A stretch of DNA of 64,000 bases, from positions 7,260,501 through 7,324,500 of the forward strand of contig NC_090285.1 of assembly GCF_037392515.1 (NCBI RefSeq), given 5' to 3'. Position 1 is the stretch's first letter. Each line of letters begins with the position of its first letter. Source of the stretch: Haliotis asinina (taxonomy: Eukaryota; Mollusca; Gastropoda; Lepetellida; Haliotidae). Both the position numbers and the translations under genes were made by a program. Shown here one piece after another: positions 48,801-58,225 of the stretch. A model generated the notes under the pieces. It was not told the DNA's origin and did no database searches. It saw only the letters and a list, made by a program, of their open reading frames with translations.

Positions 48801-49893
48801 AAACAGGCATTTTATAAATAGCCATTATTATCAATCAGACGACTCCTTACATGTTCTGAATCATGTGTATGTATGGTATTAACAACTTTCCTCGACTTGT
48901 TAAACTATTGCCAAATGTTTGAGGCTTTTTTCACCACTTCATGGAGCCTGTAACCACAGGACTAAGTACCTAATATTCTGTAATAACAAACTCATAGATG
49001 ATTAGGAACAAAGTCATCTACTGTCACTTACTAAACGCCCGATGTTACAGGAGTTAATAGTCCCTTCTACTGATTAACTGCAAGGCTTTTTATGTTGTTC
49101 AAAGTATCAGTAAGGTTATTATCTATATATTCTTCTTGTCTCGAAATGAAAACTACTTGTCCACATTGGATAGCATCTCCCAGATTGGACGGTCCTGATG
49201 GGATAAACTGTTAAGAGTAAAACATCCAAAAATAATACTGTATGTGATAACTAGTACATATATTGTGAGGACTGACGTTAAATTTGAATACACATGTGCT
49301 TAATGTCATTCAAAACTTTCCTGTTTTTCATAATTAAATTAAAATGTTCTAAATGCTGTGCATGGCCAAACCACAGACTTAAATATCAATGCAATTCTGA
49401 CTAAATACCATGTACATTGCCAGATTACGAAACGTTTCAGCAAACAAACAATATACAAATCACAAACAAGGGCTAAAATCTTTCTACCCCCTATCAGGAC
49501 CCTCAAGCTGGATAGTGACCCTTGAACCCTCACGCACCAGTTCGGCAAATAGTCTGTCAAATACATGCTCTTCACCCAGGATGGTCATTGTTGGGAAGTT
49601 TAATGGGTGGGGGGTTTAATACACAGAATTTGCACATGAGCTATTAATATTATTTCCGAGAATAAGTGCCTGCAAACAAATGCGGCAATTTCTCACACGA
49701 AATAATCAATCTGAAAAAGGATAACTGTGTGTTGTTGATTATTCTGATAAAGGCTTCCCAACCATTTCACTGTTTCCATGGTTGCTTGACGAAATTAGAG
49801 GAACTCACTGCTAAGAATTCTTTGGAAATTCCCCCGAAAGTCCATTGCCCATTGGTTGAGAGTGCAGACTGCAACAGTCGCTGTCCGCCCCAT
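31380..49893 (-). CDS. NADSYN1: Glutamine-dependent NAD(+) synthetase, complete, 19 exons
   Basis: Exons, 5' to 3': 49809-49893, 46593-46653, 46206-46322, 44947-45000, 44041-44182, 43260-43348, 43038-43155, 42189-42320, 41382-41456, 40770-40897, 40125-40276, 39560-39728, 38546-38681, 36069-36175, 35738-35869, 35185-35254, 34158-34286, 32766-32942, 31380-31757. They sum to 2451 bp and encode 816 aa. The cytosolic enzyme makes NAD+ from deamido-NAD+, glutamine and ATP. The N-terminal nitrilase-type glutaminase triad is E45, K114 and C175, the same numbering as human. The synthetase P-loop SGGVDSS is at about 358-364. [12 protein letters not shown] and RHKMTVLTP mark the C-terminal domain. Human has 706 aa; here a Ser/Thr-rich tail of about 110 residues follows the conserved end. 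Introns are full of SINEs and tandem repeats. Confidence 0.96.
32405..32562 (-). repeat. SINE family 2 copy
   Basis: Minus orientation, with tail GCAATATTCCAGCAACATC, a GGGGGACACCAG block, and a head with a decayed B box (GAATCAAACC in complement). It lies in NADSYN1 intron 18. Confidence 0.8.
33040..33305 (-). repeat. SINE family 2 with (AGGTC)n runs and an internal tail duplication
   Basis: Pentamer AGGTC repeats (33041-33092 and 33125-33157) interrupt and flank two copies of the tail CTTTTAGCAATATTCCATC. A tRNA-head region follows. It lies in NADSYN1 intron 17. Confidence 0.8.
34470..35160. repeat. Degenerate CATC/CCAT repeat array, about 690 bp
   Basis: Imperfect tetranucleotide repeats (CATCCATCCAAC type) fill NADSYN1 intron 16. 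They leave long open frames on both strands (for example a 267-codon plus frame rich in His, Pro and Ser) that carry no domain. Confidence 0.93.
35370..35580 (-). repeat. (GTGA)n plus SINE family 2
   Basis: A GTGA run is followed by the tail GCAATATCATGACAGGGGAC, and the head in complement is CACTAGGCTACCCC. It lies in NADSYN1 intron 15. Confidence 0.8.
36388..36625 (-). repeat. SINE family 1, diverged copy
   Basis: It retains AGCAATATTCTAGCTATATGG, GAGTCTGGACCAGACAA and GTCAGCGAGCCTGACTG. It lies in NADSYN1 intron 13. Confidence 0.75.
37828..38065 (-). repeat. SINE family 1, old copy
   Basis: The recognisable core is CAAGTCTGGACCAGACAATC and GTCAGTGAGTCTGACCACCC. The tail is decayed and lacks the tandem run. 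Confidence 0.65.
38300..38551. repeat. 31-bp minisatellite built from the NADSYN1 exon 13 donor region
   Basis: Eight or so units of the form GAACATGT..CAGAAGAC..ATACCAAC run directly into the 3' edge of exon 13 (donor at 38545-38546). The last unit is the genuine exon/intron boundary, so the array arose by tandem duplication of the splice-donor region. Units differ at several positions. Confidence 0.88.
38780..39025 (-). repeat. (GTGA)n run of about 105 bp plus SINE family 2
   Basis: The longest GTGA tract in the window adjoins a SINE family 2 copy (GCAATATTCCAGCCACATC to the tRNA head near 39010). It lies in NADSYN1 intron 12. Confidence 0.85.
39803..40060 (-). repeat. (GATT)n/(GGTT)n tract and truncated SINE copies
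   Basis: A GATT/GGTT compound microsatellite (39803-39890) is followed by a SINE family 2 scrap (39895-39955). After it comes a SINE family 1 3' part (39955-40060) that stops 65 bp from exon 11. It lies in NADSYN1 intron 11. Confidence 0.75.
40440..40640 (-). repeat. SINE family 1, shortened copy
   Basis: It has GCAATATCCTAGCTATATG joined to CCAGTGATCAACAGCATAAG, with the intervening segment deleted. The 5' part is diverged. It lies in NADSYN1 intron 10. Confidence 0.75.
40915..41006 (-). repeat. SINE family 3 head next to the NADSYN1 exon 10 acceptor
   Basis: The minus-strand head is GGTGGCTGAGTGAG, the middle is TTAGGTGCCTGACTCTGAG, and the B box is decayed (GGTTTGAAA). It ends about 18 bases before the exon 10 acceptor at 40898. 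Confidence 0.75.
41540..41645 (+). repeat. tRNA-like SINE remnant
   Basis: A tRNA-like segment with TAGTCTAGTTGGCTGGGTAG as an A-box region and TTGGTTCAAATCCTGG as a B box. It is not related by eye to families 1-3 and lies in NADSYN1 intron 8. Confidence 0.45.
41779..41892. mobile_element. Short MITE, second copy of the 3174 family
   Basis: In complement it begins GAACAGCAAAGAAACACAAG and continues with the ATGAAATCTCAT block of the copy at 3174. The right end is CTGTTCAGTAAAG. About 114 bp, in NADSYN1 intron 8. Confidence 0.65.
44440..44590 (+). repeat. SINE family 2, head-containing copy
   Basis: GTGGGGTAGCCTAGTGATTG (head) and GGTTTGATTCCC (B box) are followed by a short diverged body. 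It lies in NADSYN1 intron 4. Confidence 0.7.
45498..45770 (-). repeat. SINE family 1, near full length
   Basis: It runs from (GTGA)n through AGCAATATTCCAGCTATATGG to GAAGGCCTATTCGACCCC. It lies in NADSYN1 intron 3. Confidence 0.85.
47263..47432 (-). repeat. SINE family 2, near full length reference copy
   Basis: The GTGAGTGAGTTTAATTTTAC tail is followed by GCAATATTCCAGCAATATCA, CGGCGGGGGACACCAG, ACATTGTACCCATGTGGGG and the head with TTTAACCACTAGGCGACC. It lies in NADSYN1 intron 1. Confidence 0.88.
48137..48298. repeat. Foldback element, about 160 bp
   Basis: The left arm CCAAGATATTTTGTGG..AATCTTCAATAATC is complementary to the right arm GATTAAAGAAGATTGATC..AAATATCTTGG. The loop holds GACCCCGAAACA. 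It lies in NADSYN1 intron 1. Confidence 0.8.
48438..48840 (+). repeat. 5S rRNA-headed SINE, near full length
   Basis: The 5S-like head (TTGAAGTTGAGGAGC and TACTTGGATGGGTGACCG) spans 48443-48570. The body contains CAGTGAATGGGTACCTGGTA and GTGACAGTTAACC, and the 3' end is TTATAAATAGCCATTATTAT. This is the SINE3 plan (5S rRNA promoter plus unrelated body). Whether the body is a Deu-type core was not tested. Confidence 0.8.
49067..49588 (-). CDS. Candidate two-exon small gene inside NADSYN1 intron 1, 71 aa
   Basis: Exon 1 at 49501-49588 starts at ATG with an upstream in-frame stop. Exon 2 at 49067-49194 ends in TAG. The GT donor and AG acceptor join in phase (88+128 bp). The predicted protein begins [18 protein letters not shown], passes the junction as [16 protein letters not shown], and ends [10 protein letters not shown]. 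It has a predicted amphipathic helix, then short beta-prone segments. No signal peptide or membrane segment is seen. I do not recognise the family. It lies on the same strand as NADSYN1, so it would need its own promoter or be an alternative exon pair. It could also be chance. Confidence 0.35.
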
Positions 49894-51221
49894 CTTAAAC
49901 CCTTTTAAACTGTGTCCCCAAAATATCTCGATTGGGAAGGGGCGAGACAATCAAAGGGAGGCAACTTACAATGTAGTTCGTCATAGCCTGTCGCTACAAA
50001 CTCAAAACTCCGACTTGCACGGTTCGTATGCGTTATGTAACAGATGTGCACCAAAACCGGTTTCATGGTTTACGCATCTGCTCAAAACAAACTTAAATAT
50101 ATCTGAGTCGCTTAGTTTATTTTATCTGGCAAAGACTTCGTTGGATGAGTAAGGTTTCGTTTTAAACAAATCAGTCATTCAGAGCCATGTAATTTTGTCG
50201 GGATAGACTCTGTTCTCTTTGTGAAATATATATTCAGGCAAGATGCTACGTAACAAATACAACTGATTTTCGTATAGAAATATTAACATTACAACTATCG
50301 AGATTTTATAAACTATATTCTCCTTTTTGTAATATTTGTTTCATGCCGATCGCAAACCTCAAAATACCTCGTACAATTATATAATCACGGGTAATGACTT
50401 ATATGTACAATTTGGAAAATCTTAAAACAACAACTCACACAAGAAATCTTTAAAATACAACTGATTCGAGTTCAGCCCTGGAACCCTGTTCTGCAGGCGT
50501 CCAGTGATAGTGATTTTGTGCAGCGAGCACATCAGTGACAGTGGTCGGAGATTACGGACGCAAGTGCATCGGTTGATGAAAATATCTCTATTTATAGTCA
50601 CAAACAAATCATAACTTCTAATTAAGCATAGTGCGTGCATGTGTAGGCATCTTTGCATACCCACATCATTTACAATGTATGTAGGTGTAAAATTGAGAGA
50701 GCTATCGACGAGTTAGATTGGTAGCATTCTGTAACACATTGAAAAATATGGATTGTGCCAATTTAGATTTATTAATGAAGAAACAGGAAAGAATTCATAT
50801 TAATATTTCATGCAAGAGTTTGGTGCTCATTTGGGCTAACGTTCTAGTTATTTCCTTCACCAATCTTAGAGAATTTGTCAAAAATGTTTGCTGAAGTGAT
50901 CGCGATTGTCTGACTACGCGCTCTGTACATGCGCTCAGTGATCGTGCTTTTCCTGCAGTTATTGGAGTTAGCGTTGACAATCACATGCGTCAGTGGTTTC
51001 ATGACAACTAAACTGATCATCTTGATCTCAGCTTCATCAGCACTGGAAGAGAAATAGAAGTAAATTTGTAAGCATGCAACAAAAGTTCCAAGTACTGCAA
51101 GACTTATGATGTGCTCAGTATGACCAGCACGTTGCAGTGCTCCGTTGTTCAAAACAACCTTAGCTAAGATCAGCCTTAAGCACTAAGCTTAGGGTTACGA
51201 TCACCTTAAGAAACAGCTTAA
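49894..51221. other. Intergenic stretch upstream of NADSYN1
   Basis: The NADSYN1 promoter must lie at its left edge. A minus-strand open frame at 50844-51152 (102 codons) contains a hydrophobic run but no known motif, and it crosses a good 3' splice site. I do not call it. The segment 50475-50544 has an inverted relative at 54569-54639. Confidence 0.45.
50475..50544 (-). repeat. Inverted duplicate of 54569-54639
   Basis: On the minus strand: CACTGTCACTGATGTGCTCG, then ATCACTATCACTGGACGCC and TGCAG. About 83% identical by eye to the plus-strand segment at 54569. The type is unknown. Confidence 0.7.
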
Positions 51222-51305
51222 CACATTGTATCCATGTGGGGAATCAAACCCGGGTCTTCTGCGTGACGCGCAAATGCTTTAACCATTAGGCTACCCCACG
51301 GACCC
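51222..51305 (-). repeat. SINE family 2, head half
   Basis: ACATTGTATCCATGTGGGGA and the head region with TTTAACCATTAGGCTACC. The tail is missing. Confidence 0.75.
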
Positions 51306-52019
51306 TACGAGGTAGGGACTGATCTTGAGTGCGTGCAGATCATAAAAGGTTTGCATTGTAACAACTCACCAAAAGAGGGTAAGATGGGACAAAATCCTGG
51401 TCCCCCTTCAGTGAGCTCGCTTCCAATAAGAAACTAGCCATCTTTCACTTTCATATTAGAAGTCTATAATACCAACCGCCTCGAATGTCTAATACAAAGT
51501 CTGAAAACGATATGCAGTAGGTTATGTATTGTGTTCAACTAGAACACACCTTGATAATTGTGTGAGCAAAAATTATTTGAAATTAGACATTTTTCATTCT
51601 TCTTTTAGGAGGAGAAGAGGTCTTATGGCATGTTTTTCGTAATTGTGGAACGGAGAGAAGATTTAGAGTCCCCGAGGTGTAGAACAATTGTTCTGCCTTC
51701 AGTGAAAATAATTTGGATGCTGTTAGAATTATTCATACTGGTTTGACTAATTTTGCATCAACAAAACGTTTATATTTCCAAAAGGGATGGCTACCAGTAA
51801 ATAGGACACGTGAGTGAGTGAGTGAGTTCTAGTCACTTGGGCAGTATCGTGTCTAAAACAAAGTATGCATTCATGTCACATAAATATATATAAAAAACGT
51901 ATATAAAAAAACACAACAAAAACCCTTGCCGACGAACCACGTTAAAACAACCAGAATATCATAGATACAGAAGGATAACTAGCTTGTAAATGTAAAACCA
52001 TGAACAATACAATATGTAG

Positions 52020-52145
52020 CAGGCTGCAGATCGCCAACAACCGAAGGTAGATCGCCCTCTTAAGTTCCATGGGGATTTACGGTACGGTTGCTTCCTACGA
52101 GGAGCTACATTTACACCATCACTTCGGCTGTTGGTGGTTATTTAT
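52020..52145. repeat. Weak foldback with AACAACCGAAG / CTTCGGCTGTTG ends
   Basis: Short complementary segments near both ends enclose about 90 bp that do not pair well. It may be a SINE-like or foldback remnant of unknown family. Confidence 0.4.
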
Positions 52146-53400
52146 GTATTTTGCAAAACATACTTATGAAATATTATCAAACAAATCCATTTCTTTTAGA
52201 AACCTAATCACTGAAGGTCGAACACATAAATAGATCCATGACTGACCAAAAAAAACCCCAAAAAACCAAAAGTACTGACGGCAGTACACAAGACAATACC
52301 CAGTGGATGGCGATAATACCTTGACAAGTTGCCAACCTACAATCGATCAGCTGCTTTAAATAACAACATTCGAAACAAAATTAATTTAACTTTATCGTTC
52401 CTTTAGCCAGGAGTACGTGTACAAGTCAGATAATACAGATTCATTAAAATTATGGAATTCATGAAAAGGTTCAGTTCTTCTGTAACTTAATCTAAAACAA
52501 GAATCTATCCAAGTGGTATTTGATGGCCAAGTTATTGTGTGGTGATATACTTTTAGTTGTCGGGTGTCGTAGGTCTATAACCTGTGTATATTGTAACGTC
52601 TTCAAAAATAAATTAGTTATAGATTATCAGGCTATTTTCAAACACCAAGTGCGACACTCTAGTTGTTTTACAGTTCTTTGATGGGTGGGTGTTTAACAAA
52701 ACCTTTCTCGTCATTATATATGAGAAATGACGTTAGACTTTCACTCTTTCATTTTATTGTATGGTTATATACTCTAAAATTGCTACTAGCTGAAGGAATG
52801 GTGTGAATCCAGCTAGAGCCTATGGTTAGAATGATAAGACGACGGAGGGTGCGAGTGAAGTCAATAGACGTACAGTGGCATCATTGCACCACATTCACCC
52901 GTGGTACTTACAACAGATATTTTGAATGGTCTCTCCTCTCCATCACTGGTTTTCAAAATTTCTTTCATGAGGCTAGAAGTTTCTAAAGGAACCCTTCAAA
53001 AGTGATTTTGACTGATTGCAAATACATAAAGTCATCTTAGATTCTTCTAGTTTACGTGGCACAATGTAAAACAGTTGGGTAAGATATTGGTGTCTGCCTT
53101 TACTTTCGTTATACATTTGAATTTTGGTGTCTTTGTGGAACTGAATACAATTTCTTTGAAAGTGCCCGTTACAGAACAGTACCACTCCTTATGATAGCAA
53201 ATGCTCTTTTGAAATTCAATTAATCAACAATGTTGATACTTCCATATAGATGACATTAACTTCGCACAGAAAGTCACTATCACTGCAAGTGTCTTCAAAT
53301 CACCAATGATGTGTACTGATCACGACCACTGCGAAGTATGTACAGTTTGATTTATTTTTAATATCTTTTCACATAATGAGTGAAGCGCTCTGAAATTTAG
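52146..53400. other. Intergenic stretch without a recognised gene
   Basis: AT-rich sequence with only short open frames. No SINE head, transposon end or protein motif was recognised. Confidence 0.5.
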
Positions 53401-53990
53401 ACAATGTATTTTGTTGAGCCAAATGTACGAGAGTCTTGTAATAATTTGGTCAATATGGTTCCCAATATTGCCCTGGACCTGAATGAGATTTGTCCTGCCA
53501 CTGTATGAGATGTCGTCCCAAACCATGACACTTTCACCACAAACTCTGTCCACTTCCTGTACACAATTTGCAGCATGGCGTTCGTTACTATGTCGATGTA
53601 CATGTGCTCTTCCATCGCAGCATGTAATGTGACTCATCACTGAAGATAACAGTTTGCCCCCCTTTGCGATGGCCATGGCAAATGTTGGCGACACCACTGT
53701 CTGTGTTGTTGCCGATGTTGACGTGTAAGGACAGGTCCTCGCAAAGGTCCTCTGGAATGTATACCAGCCTCACGTAAGCGGGTCCTCACAGTCTGGTTAG
53801 AAATTGTTCTGAGTCCTGGCACTAACTATGTTGAGGAGGATGCTGTGGTGAACCTGTTCATCAAAGTCAAAGTCTTTCTATGGCACTCTGTGATACATTC
53901 AGTTGCCTTGCAATCTCAGCCTCCAAATGAACAATCGCATTGTTGCGCTGAGCCTCAATAAGTCTAGGCATGACTTTAACACCAAATTTA
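53400..53990 (-). pseudogene. Tc1-like transposase remnant
   Basis: The minus-strand frames read MPRLIEAQRNNAIVHLEAEI with a helix-turn-helix (RQLNVSQSAIERL). Then comes PGLRTISNQTVRTRLREAG, then VIFSDESHYML (first catalytic Asp) and SVMVWDDISYSGRTNLI. This is the aquatic Tc1/mariner pattern. Stops and frame changes lie after the helix-turn-helix and between the next two blocks. The linker between HTH and PGLR is shortened by a deletion. The region with the second Asp and Glu is missing, so the copy is inactive. The start is at 53969-53971. Confidence 0.85.
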
Positions 53991-54328
53991 AAATTGTCAG
54001 CTGTCACAAGAGCATTGAAACCCCCCGACTTTTATTGGAAATGATGCATGGCATGTGCATGCAAAAGGAAACGCATGAATGTCTTCCCGTTCACAATTTA
54101 TTGCATTTATTGAGGAAAACAGATTTTGGTGCTTTTTGGCGAGTTGTCCTCAATGACAATGGATTCAAACTCGGAAATATTTCTAGTCAGCGTTCACCAC
54201 AGCGTGATTAAATAGATACCAAAGATTCAAATTCGAAAAGTTACATGGAAAATTACTACCTATGCGTTTCCTTTTTTAGTAGTTTACGTCAGTAGTATGT
54301 CAAAGTAATGGCAGATATGAAAGGACCA

Positions 54329-54515
54329 AGTATTCAAATTCACATCAGTCCTAAACAATAACTCTCTACAACATATATGTTACTTCACATCAGTCCTAAA
54401 CAATAACTCTGTACAACCTATATGTTACTTCACATCAGTCCTAAACAATAACTCTGTACAACCTATATGTTACTTCACATCAGTCCTAAACAATAACTCT
54501 GTACAACACATATGC
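54329..54515. repeat. 45-bp tandem repeat, about four copies
   Basis: The unit TTCACATCAGTCCTAAACAA..TAACTCTGTACAACCTATATG is repeated head to tail with few differences. Confidence 0.9.
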
Positions 54516-54568
54516 TACTCCAGAGCACCAATTATTGCACACTTGCAGAAAATATTCTGGAAAATGCG

Positions 54569-54639
54569 ATCACTATCACTGATGCTCTCGCTGTACAGAA
54601 TCACTATCACTGGATGCCTGCAGCAAAGGTTCCAGGGGA
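54569..54639 (+). repeat. Inverted duplicate of 50475-50544
   Basis: TCACTATCACTGATGCTCTC and CACTATCACTGGATGCCTGC in the plus orientation. It also contains ATCACTATCACTG twice internally. Confidence 0.7.
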
Positions 54640-55082
54640 GTGTTTTTATAATAAAACGTTTCAAGAATCAGCGTGACGAGCTTCTCAAACTGAACACACA
54701 CATGGATTCACAGGAGGGCGGGTCCACGTGCTGTGTACCTAAAAAATCGCAAACATCGCATTGAGAGATATGTTTATTTTATCTAAATCAATTAAACATA
54801 ATGAACTGAATCCGGATATAAACTGTAAGTAAATCTGATGCCGTCGAAATGTCTCGTCGTGTTAGGCACTGGGCACCTGTCTACCTATACGGTAGTCTGT
54901 TCCTTATCTCGCATAGTAAAGACATTTGTGAATGAAACCCATGTTACATAATTCCACCATTCTCACCACTACAGAGACCGTTTGAACATTCATCACAAAA
55001 GCTGGCCTTTGCAAATCCATCACTCTTATGACCCCTGACGTATGTTTATACCACTCGATTTGCCCCTTGCATATTTATCACT

Positions 55083-55225
55083 CTACTAGGGGCGGTGGAG
55101 TAGCCTAGAGGATAAAGCATAGCTCGTCACGCCGAAGGCCCTGGTTCGATTCCCCACATGGGTTCAGTGTGTTGAGCTAATGTATGGTATCCCCCACCGT
55201 GATACTGCTGGAATATTTAAATTGT
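55083..55225 (+). repeat. SINE family 2, clear tRNA head
   Basis: GGGCGGTGGAGTAGCCTAGA (head with A box), CTGGTTCGATTCCC (B box) and CCCCCACCGTGATACTGC lead to the GGAATATT tail. Confidence 0.85.
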
Positions 55226-55291
55226 CAGAGTATATTTGTGTAAGACAGACTGCCAAATGCCTAATAGCTGTGTATCTCTAGTCGGCCTGTG

Positions 55292-55562
55292 TAGGTCCCG
55301 GGGTAGAATAGGCCTTCAGCAACTCATGCCATAAAAGGGGACTATGCTTGTCGTAAGAGGTGAAAAACGGGATCGGGAGGTCAGGCTCGCTGACTTGGTT
55401 GGCACATGTCATCGGTTCCCAATAGCGCACATCGATGCTCATGTTGTTGGTCACTGGATTTTCTGGTCCATACTCGATTATTTACAGACCACCATCATAT
55501 AGCTGGAATATTGCTGAGTGCGGCGAAAAACTAAACTCACTCACTCATTCACTCACTCACTT
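55292..55562 (+). repeat. SINE family 1, near full length, just downstream of the GPCR
   Basis: It runs from CCCGGGGTAGAATAGGCC through GACTTGGTTGGCACATGTCA to GGAATATTGCTGAGTGCGGC and (ACTC)n. Its tandem tail lies about 28 bp from the GPCR stop codon, so it probably forms part of the GPCR 3' UTR in antisense. Confidence 0.88.
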
Positions 55563-55589
55563 TGTCTCTATTCACTTAGCATTCTGTAT

Positions 55590-56693
55590 TCAATTCCGTG
55601 TACTCGAAGGGCGTTCCCTGATTTCATACGCGGTACTTGGTTTGATCCTTCGCCTGAGAGGTGTAGGCACACACGACATCTGCCAACAGAATCTTGGAAG
55701 AAAACTGAGACATGCTTCCCTGAACTTCTTGATGCGAGCAAAGTAAATGATAGGGTTAATGGCTGCCTTCAAGTAAGAAACACATGGAAGAAGCGCCCCA
55801 CAAATTGACGAGTCTTCCTGGACCAAGCTGTTAAGCATGACCCACGTGCTGTAAGGACTCCAGCAAATTGTTAGCACCACAAAAAGTAGCAGGATCGTCT
55901 TGAAATATCTGGTTTTGAATCCAACGTCAATTTTCAGTCTTGGGACGGTACCGAGAGTTGCTGTGACAACCTTTCTGTTGTAGGATATACAAACACTATG
56001 TGGTTGATCCTGAACGCGGGAACACTTCTTCCTCACGGTAACCAGGATGCAGAGAAAAGAGTGGAGCATCAGCAGAAGTGGCACGAATGTTGTGAGGACA
56101 GTTGCAAGCATCACATACACGGCATCACCCGCACCACGTGATCGCCCCACGCTGCACAGTAGTTGCACTTCCGGTCGGTACTCACCCCATCCAACAACAG
56201 GGGGGAAGCTCAATATACCTGCTACTGCCCACGACAGCAGGATGATGATATTGGCCCTAGTAACCGTCAACTTCTCTGTTCTGCTGACAATGATAAGATA
56301 CCTGTCTACACTGATGGCCAGGAGTGTATAGATGCCGGTGGTGTTCAGGAGGCTGTGAAAGAATCCGGTCATGACACACTCTGTGTGTCCAAGGATCCAA
56401 CGTCCTGATAACAGACTGCTCACTGCTACTGGAATAGAGACGGACGACAGACATATGTCAGTCAGGGCGAGATGTGCGAGCAGCAAGTTGATGGCTGATC
56501 TCATTGCAGGTTTCCGGTACACTATCCAGCAGACGACAAAGTTTCCGCCAAGCGCGATTGTCATCATCAACAACAGAAAAGATGCTAACACGAGTCTGGC
56601 AGGAAGTGATACAGAACTAAGGTGAAGATGTTCCGGTGGCACAGGACGAGAGGTAGTCATGTTGATAACGTCAGATAAATTTGAAAGATCCAT
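55590..56693 (-). CDS. Class A GPCR, GPR45/GPR63 (PSP24)-like, single exon
   Basis: A 367-codon uninterrupted frame with seven hydrophobic segments. N-glycosylation sites NLS and NMT lie in the short N-terminus. TM1 carries GNFVV, TM2 MRSAINLLLAHLALTD (conserved Asp), and TM3 starts after the disulfide Cys (GHTEC) and ends in SVDRYLII (DRY). The ECL2 Cys is in LLCSVG, TM6 has CWSPYSTW, and TM7 has NPIIY. Closest by memory are vertebrate GPR63/GPR45: MRSAIN, DxGFKTRxFxTIL, YLKxAxNPxIYxxRIKKF and the tail RRRIKPSTAY are all shared. The ligand is uncertain; vertebrate relatives have been linked to lysolipids. A G-protein receptor of the plasma membrane is the safe claim. No intron is needed. Confidence 0.9.
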   Translation of the reverse strand: MDLSNLSDVINMTTSRPVPPEHLHLSSVSLPARLVLASFLLLMMTIALGGNFVVCWIVYRKPAMRSAINLLLAHLALTDICLSSVSIPVAVSSLLSGRWILGHTECVMTGFFHSLLNTTGIYTLLAISVDRYLIIVSRTEKLTVTRANIIILLSWAVAGILSFPPVVGWGEYRPEVQLLCSVGRSRGAGDAVYVMLATVLTTFVPLLLMLHSFLCILVTVRKKCSRVQDQPHSVCISYNRKVVTATLGTVPRLKIDVGFKTRYFKTILLLFVVLTICWSPYSTWVMLNSLVQEDSSICGALLPCVSYLKAAINPIIYFARIKKFREACLSFLPRFCWQMSCVPTPLRRRIKPSTAYEIRERPSSTRN

Positions 56694-57979
56694 GTATCGC
56701 CGTATGTATCACAATCTGTGTCATCGGGTGCAAGACATATGACAGCTATGTTTAAGTTACGAGAGTAATTGGTCACTTTTGGTCCCTTTTCAGTTGTCGA
56801 CTGCAACTCTCCGTACGTTAAATGAGCAAATACATATTTGTGTGTCTTGTCAAATTATATTTCTATGCAAAGTTAGTTGTATCATTGGGTATAACATCTG
56901 TATATCACTGCTGGTGTTGCCACTTGTAACATCGGGTATAACATGTATCCTGGTGTTGTCACGTAGGTCATCCAGTAAAATAATCCTTTTTCTCTGGTTT
57001 TCTCACGTGTATGGCCTATTATGAATTGTACAACCCTGCATGAACGCTCACCTTCATCATCAGTCAAATGTCGATGGAATAAAATCCTTGAATACTACTG
57101 TATTTCCTATGAAGAGATGGAACACACGGTACGTAATGGTCCGCAATCGGTATATCTCAAAATCAGGAAGACACAGTCACAAGTATTGATGAATGTTGTA
57201 GCTGGAGACCGAATGTCTTGTAAGCTGTGTCTTTTCAAGGGAAATACACCTAGTTGTGTATGTTATCACCCGGTCACATACAGATTACGTCGGTCCACAG
57301 GAGTTCCAGCTTGAAAGGCACTGTCGCAATGATAGTCGTCAGCACGTGACTGTTCCCAGTCTTATCTCTGTGTGTACTTTTCTAGAGGTAAAGCTGAATT
57401 TCTTAGCCGTGTCTGCAGCAAATATATTAAGACCTTAGCACCAAAAAGACGCCCTTTCTGGATGACGTACACTGACATTAAGTTGGTATAGAGAGCAGTG
57501 TCAGTTAGGAGTGTGCTGGCAAACAGCAATGTTCGTTTCACATGAAGATTAATGGGGACCCCACTGGCAGAGTTAAGTGTTATTTATGTAAGTCTATCAC
57601 TGCTGTTTCATATTGACAAGCAGTCCTCGTTAACCAGGCCTTGGGATTACCACGTTCAAGGCCGCTGCCATTAATGAAGCCACAGTCGATCATGTGATTG
57701 GCATAAAACAGATAATGTCCGTCTTTTATTACGTAAGATAAGCAATGAGGTTCGATTAATGATCAGACCAGTCTGATTACGTGTCTACGTATCAGTCTAG
57801 AGATATCAAATATGTTATGCTCGCGATCAAAGGCGACCGCAAGTGATAGAGAGCATACGGTCATCGTTCGATCTCCAGATCACATTCATAGTATAGTGCA
57901 TATAGTGCCTGCCAGGGGAGCATGAGTTCGTGGTTCGATCCTATTTATAGTGCAGTGCATATAGAGTCTGTCTGGGAGG
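56694..57979. other. Upstream region of the GPCR, no other gene recognised
   Basis: It should contain the GPCR promoter and any 5' UTR exon. Short open frames carry no motif. Two related patches near 57885-57965 (ATAGTGCATATAG, and a B-box-like GGTTCGATCC) look like an old SINE scrap. Confidence 0.45.
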
Positions 57980-58225
57980 CGTTGTGGTTCGGTAGTTTTA
58001 CACCGCACGCAGAAATATTTCAGCTATATATCTGTATATCTGAAAATAATGGAGTCTAGGCCAATCAACCCATTGAGTAAGAGCATGAGCATTGATCTAC
58101 ACAACTGGGATAGGATGACATGTCATTAAAGTCAGCGAGCCTGATCACCCGATCCCGTTAATTGCCTCTTATGGCAAGCATGGGGGACTGGTGGGCAATT
58201 CACACCCGGATCATCACAGGTTTAC
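57980..58225 (-). repeat. SINE family 1, diverged copy
   Basis: GTTTTACACCGCACGCAG (tail), ATGGAGTCTAGGCCAAT and GTCAGCGAGCCTGATCACCC are recognisable. The tandem run is missing. Confidence 0.7.

Noticed and set aside
50844-51152. 102-codon minus-strand frame with a membrane-like segment
   Set aside because: It crosses a strong 3' splice-site-like sequence, has no recognisable family, and no partner exon was found. Coding status cannot be supported.
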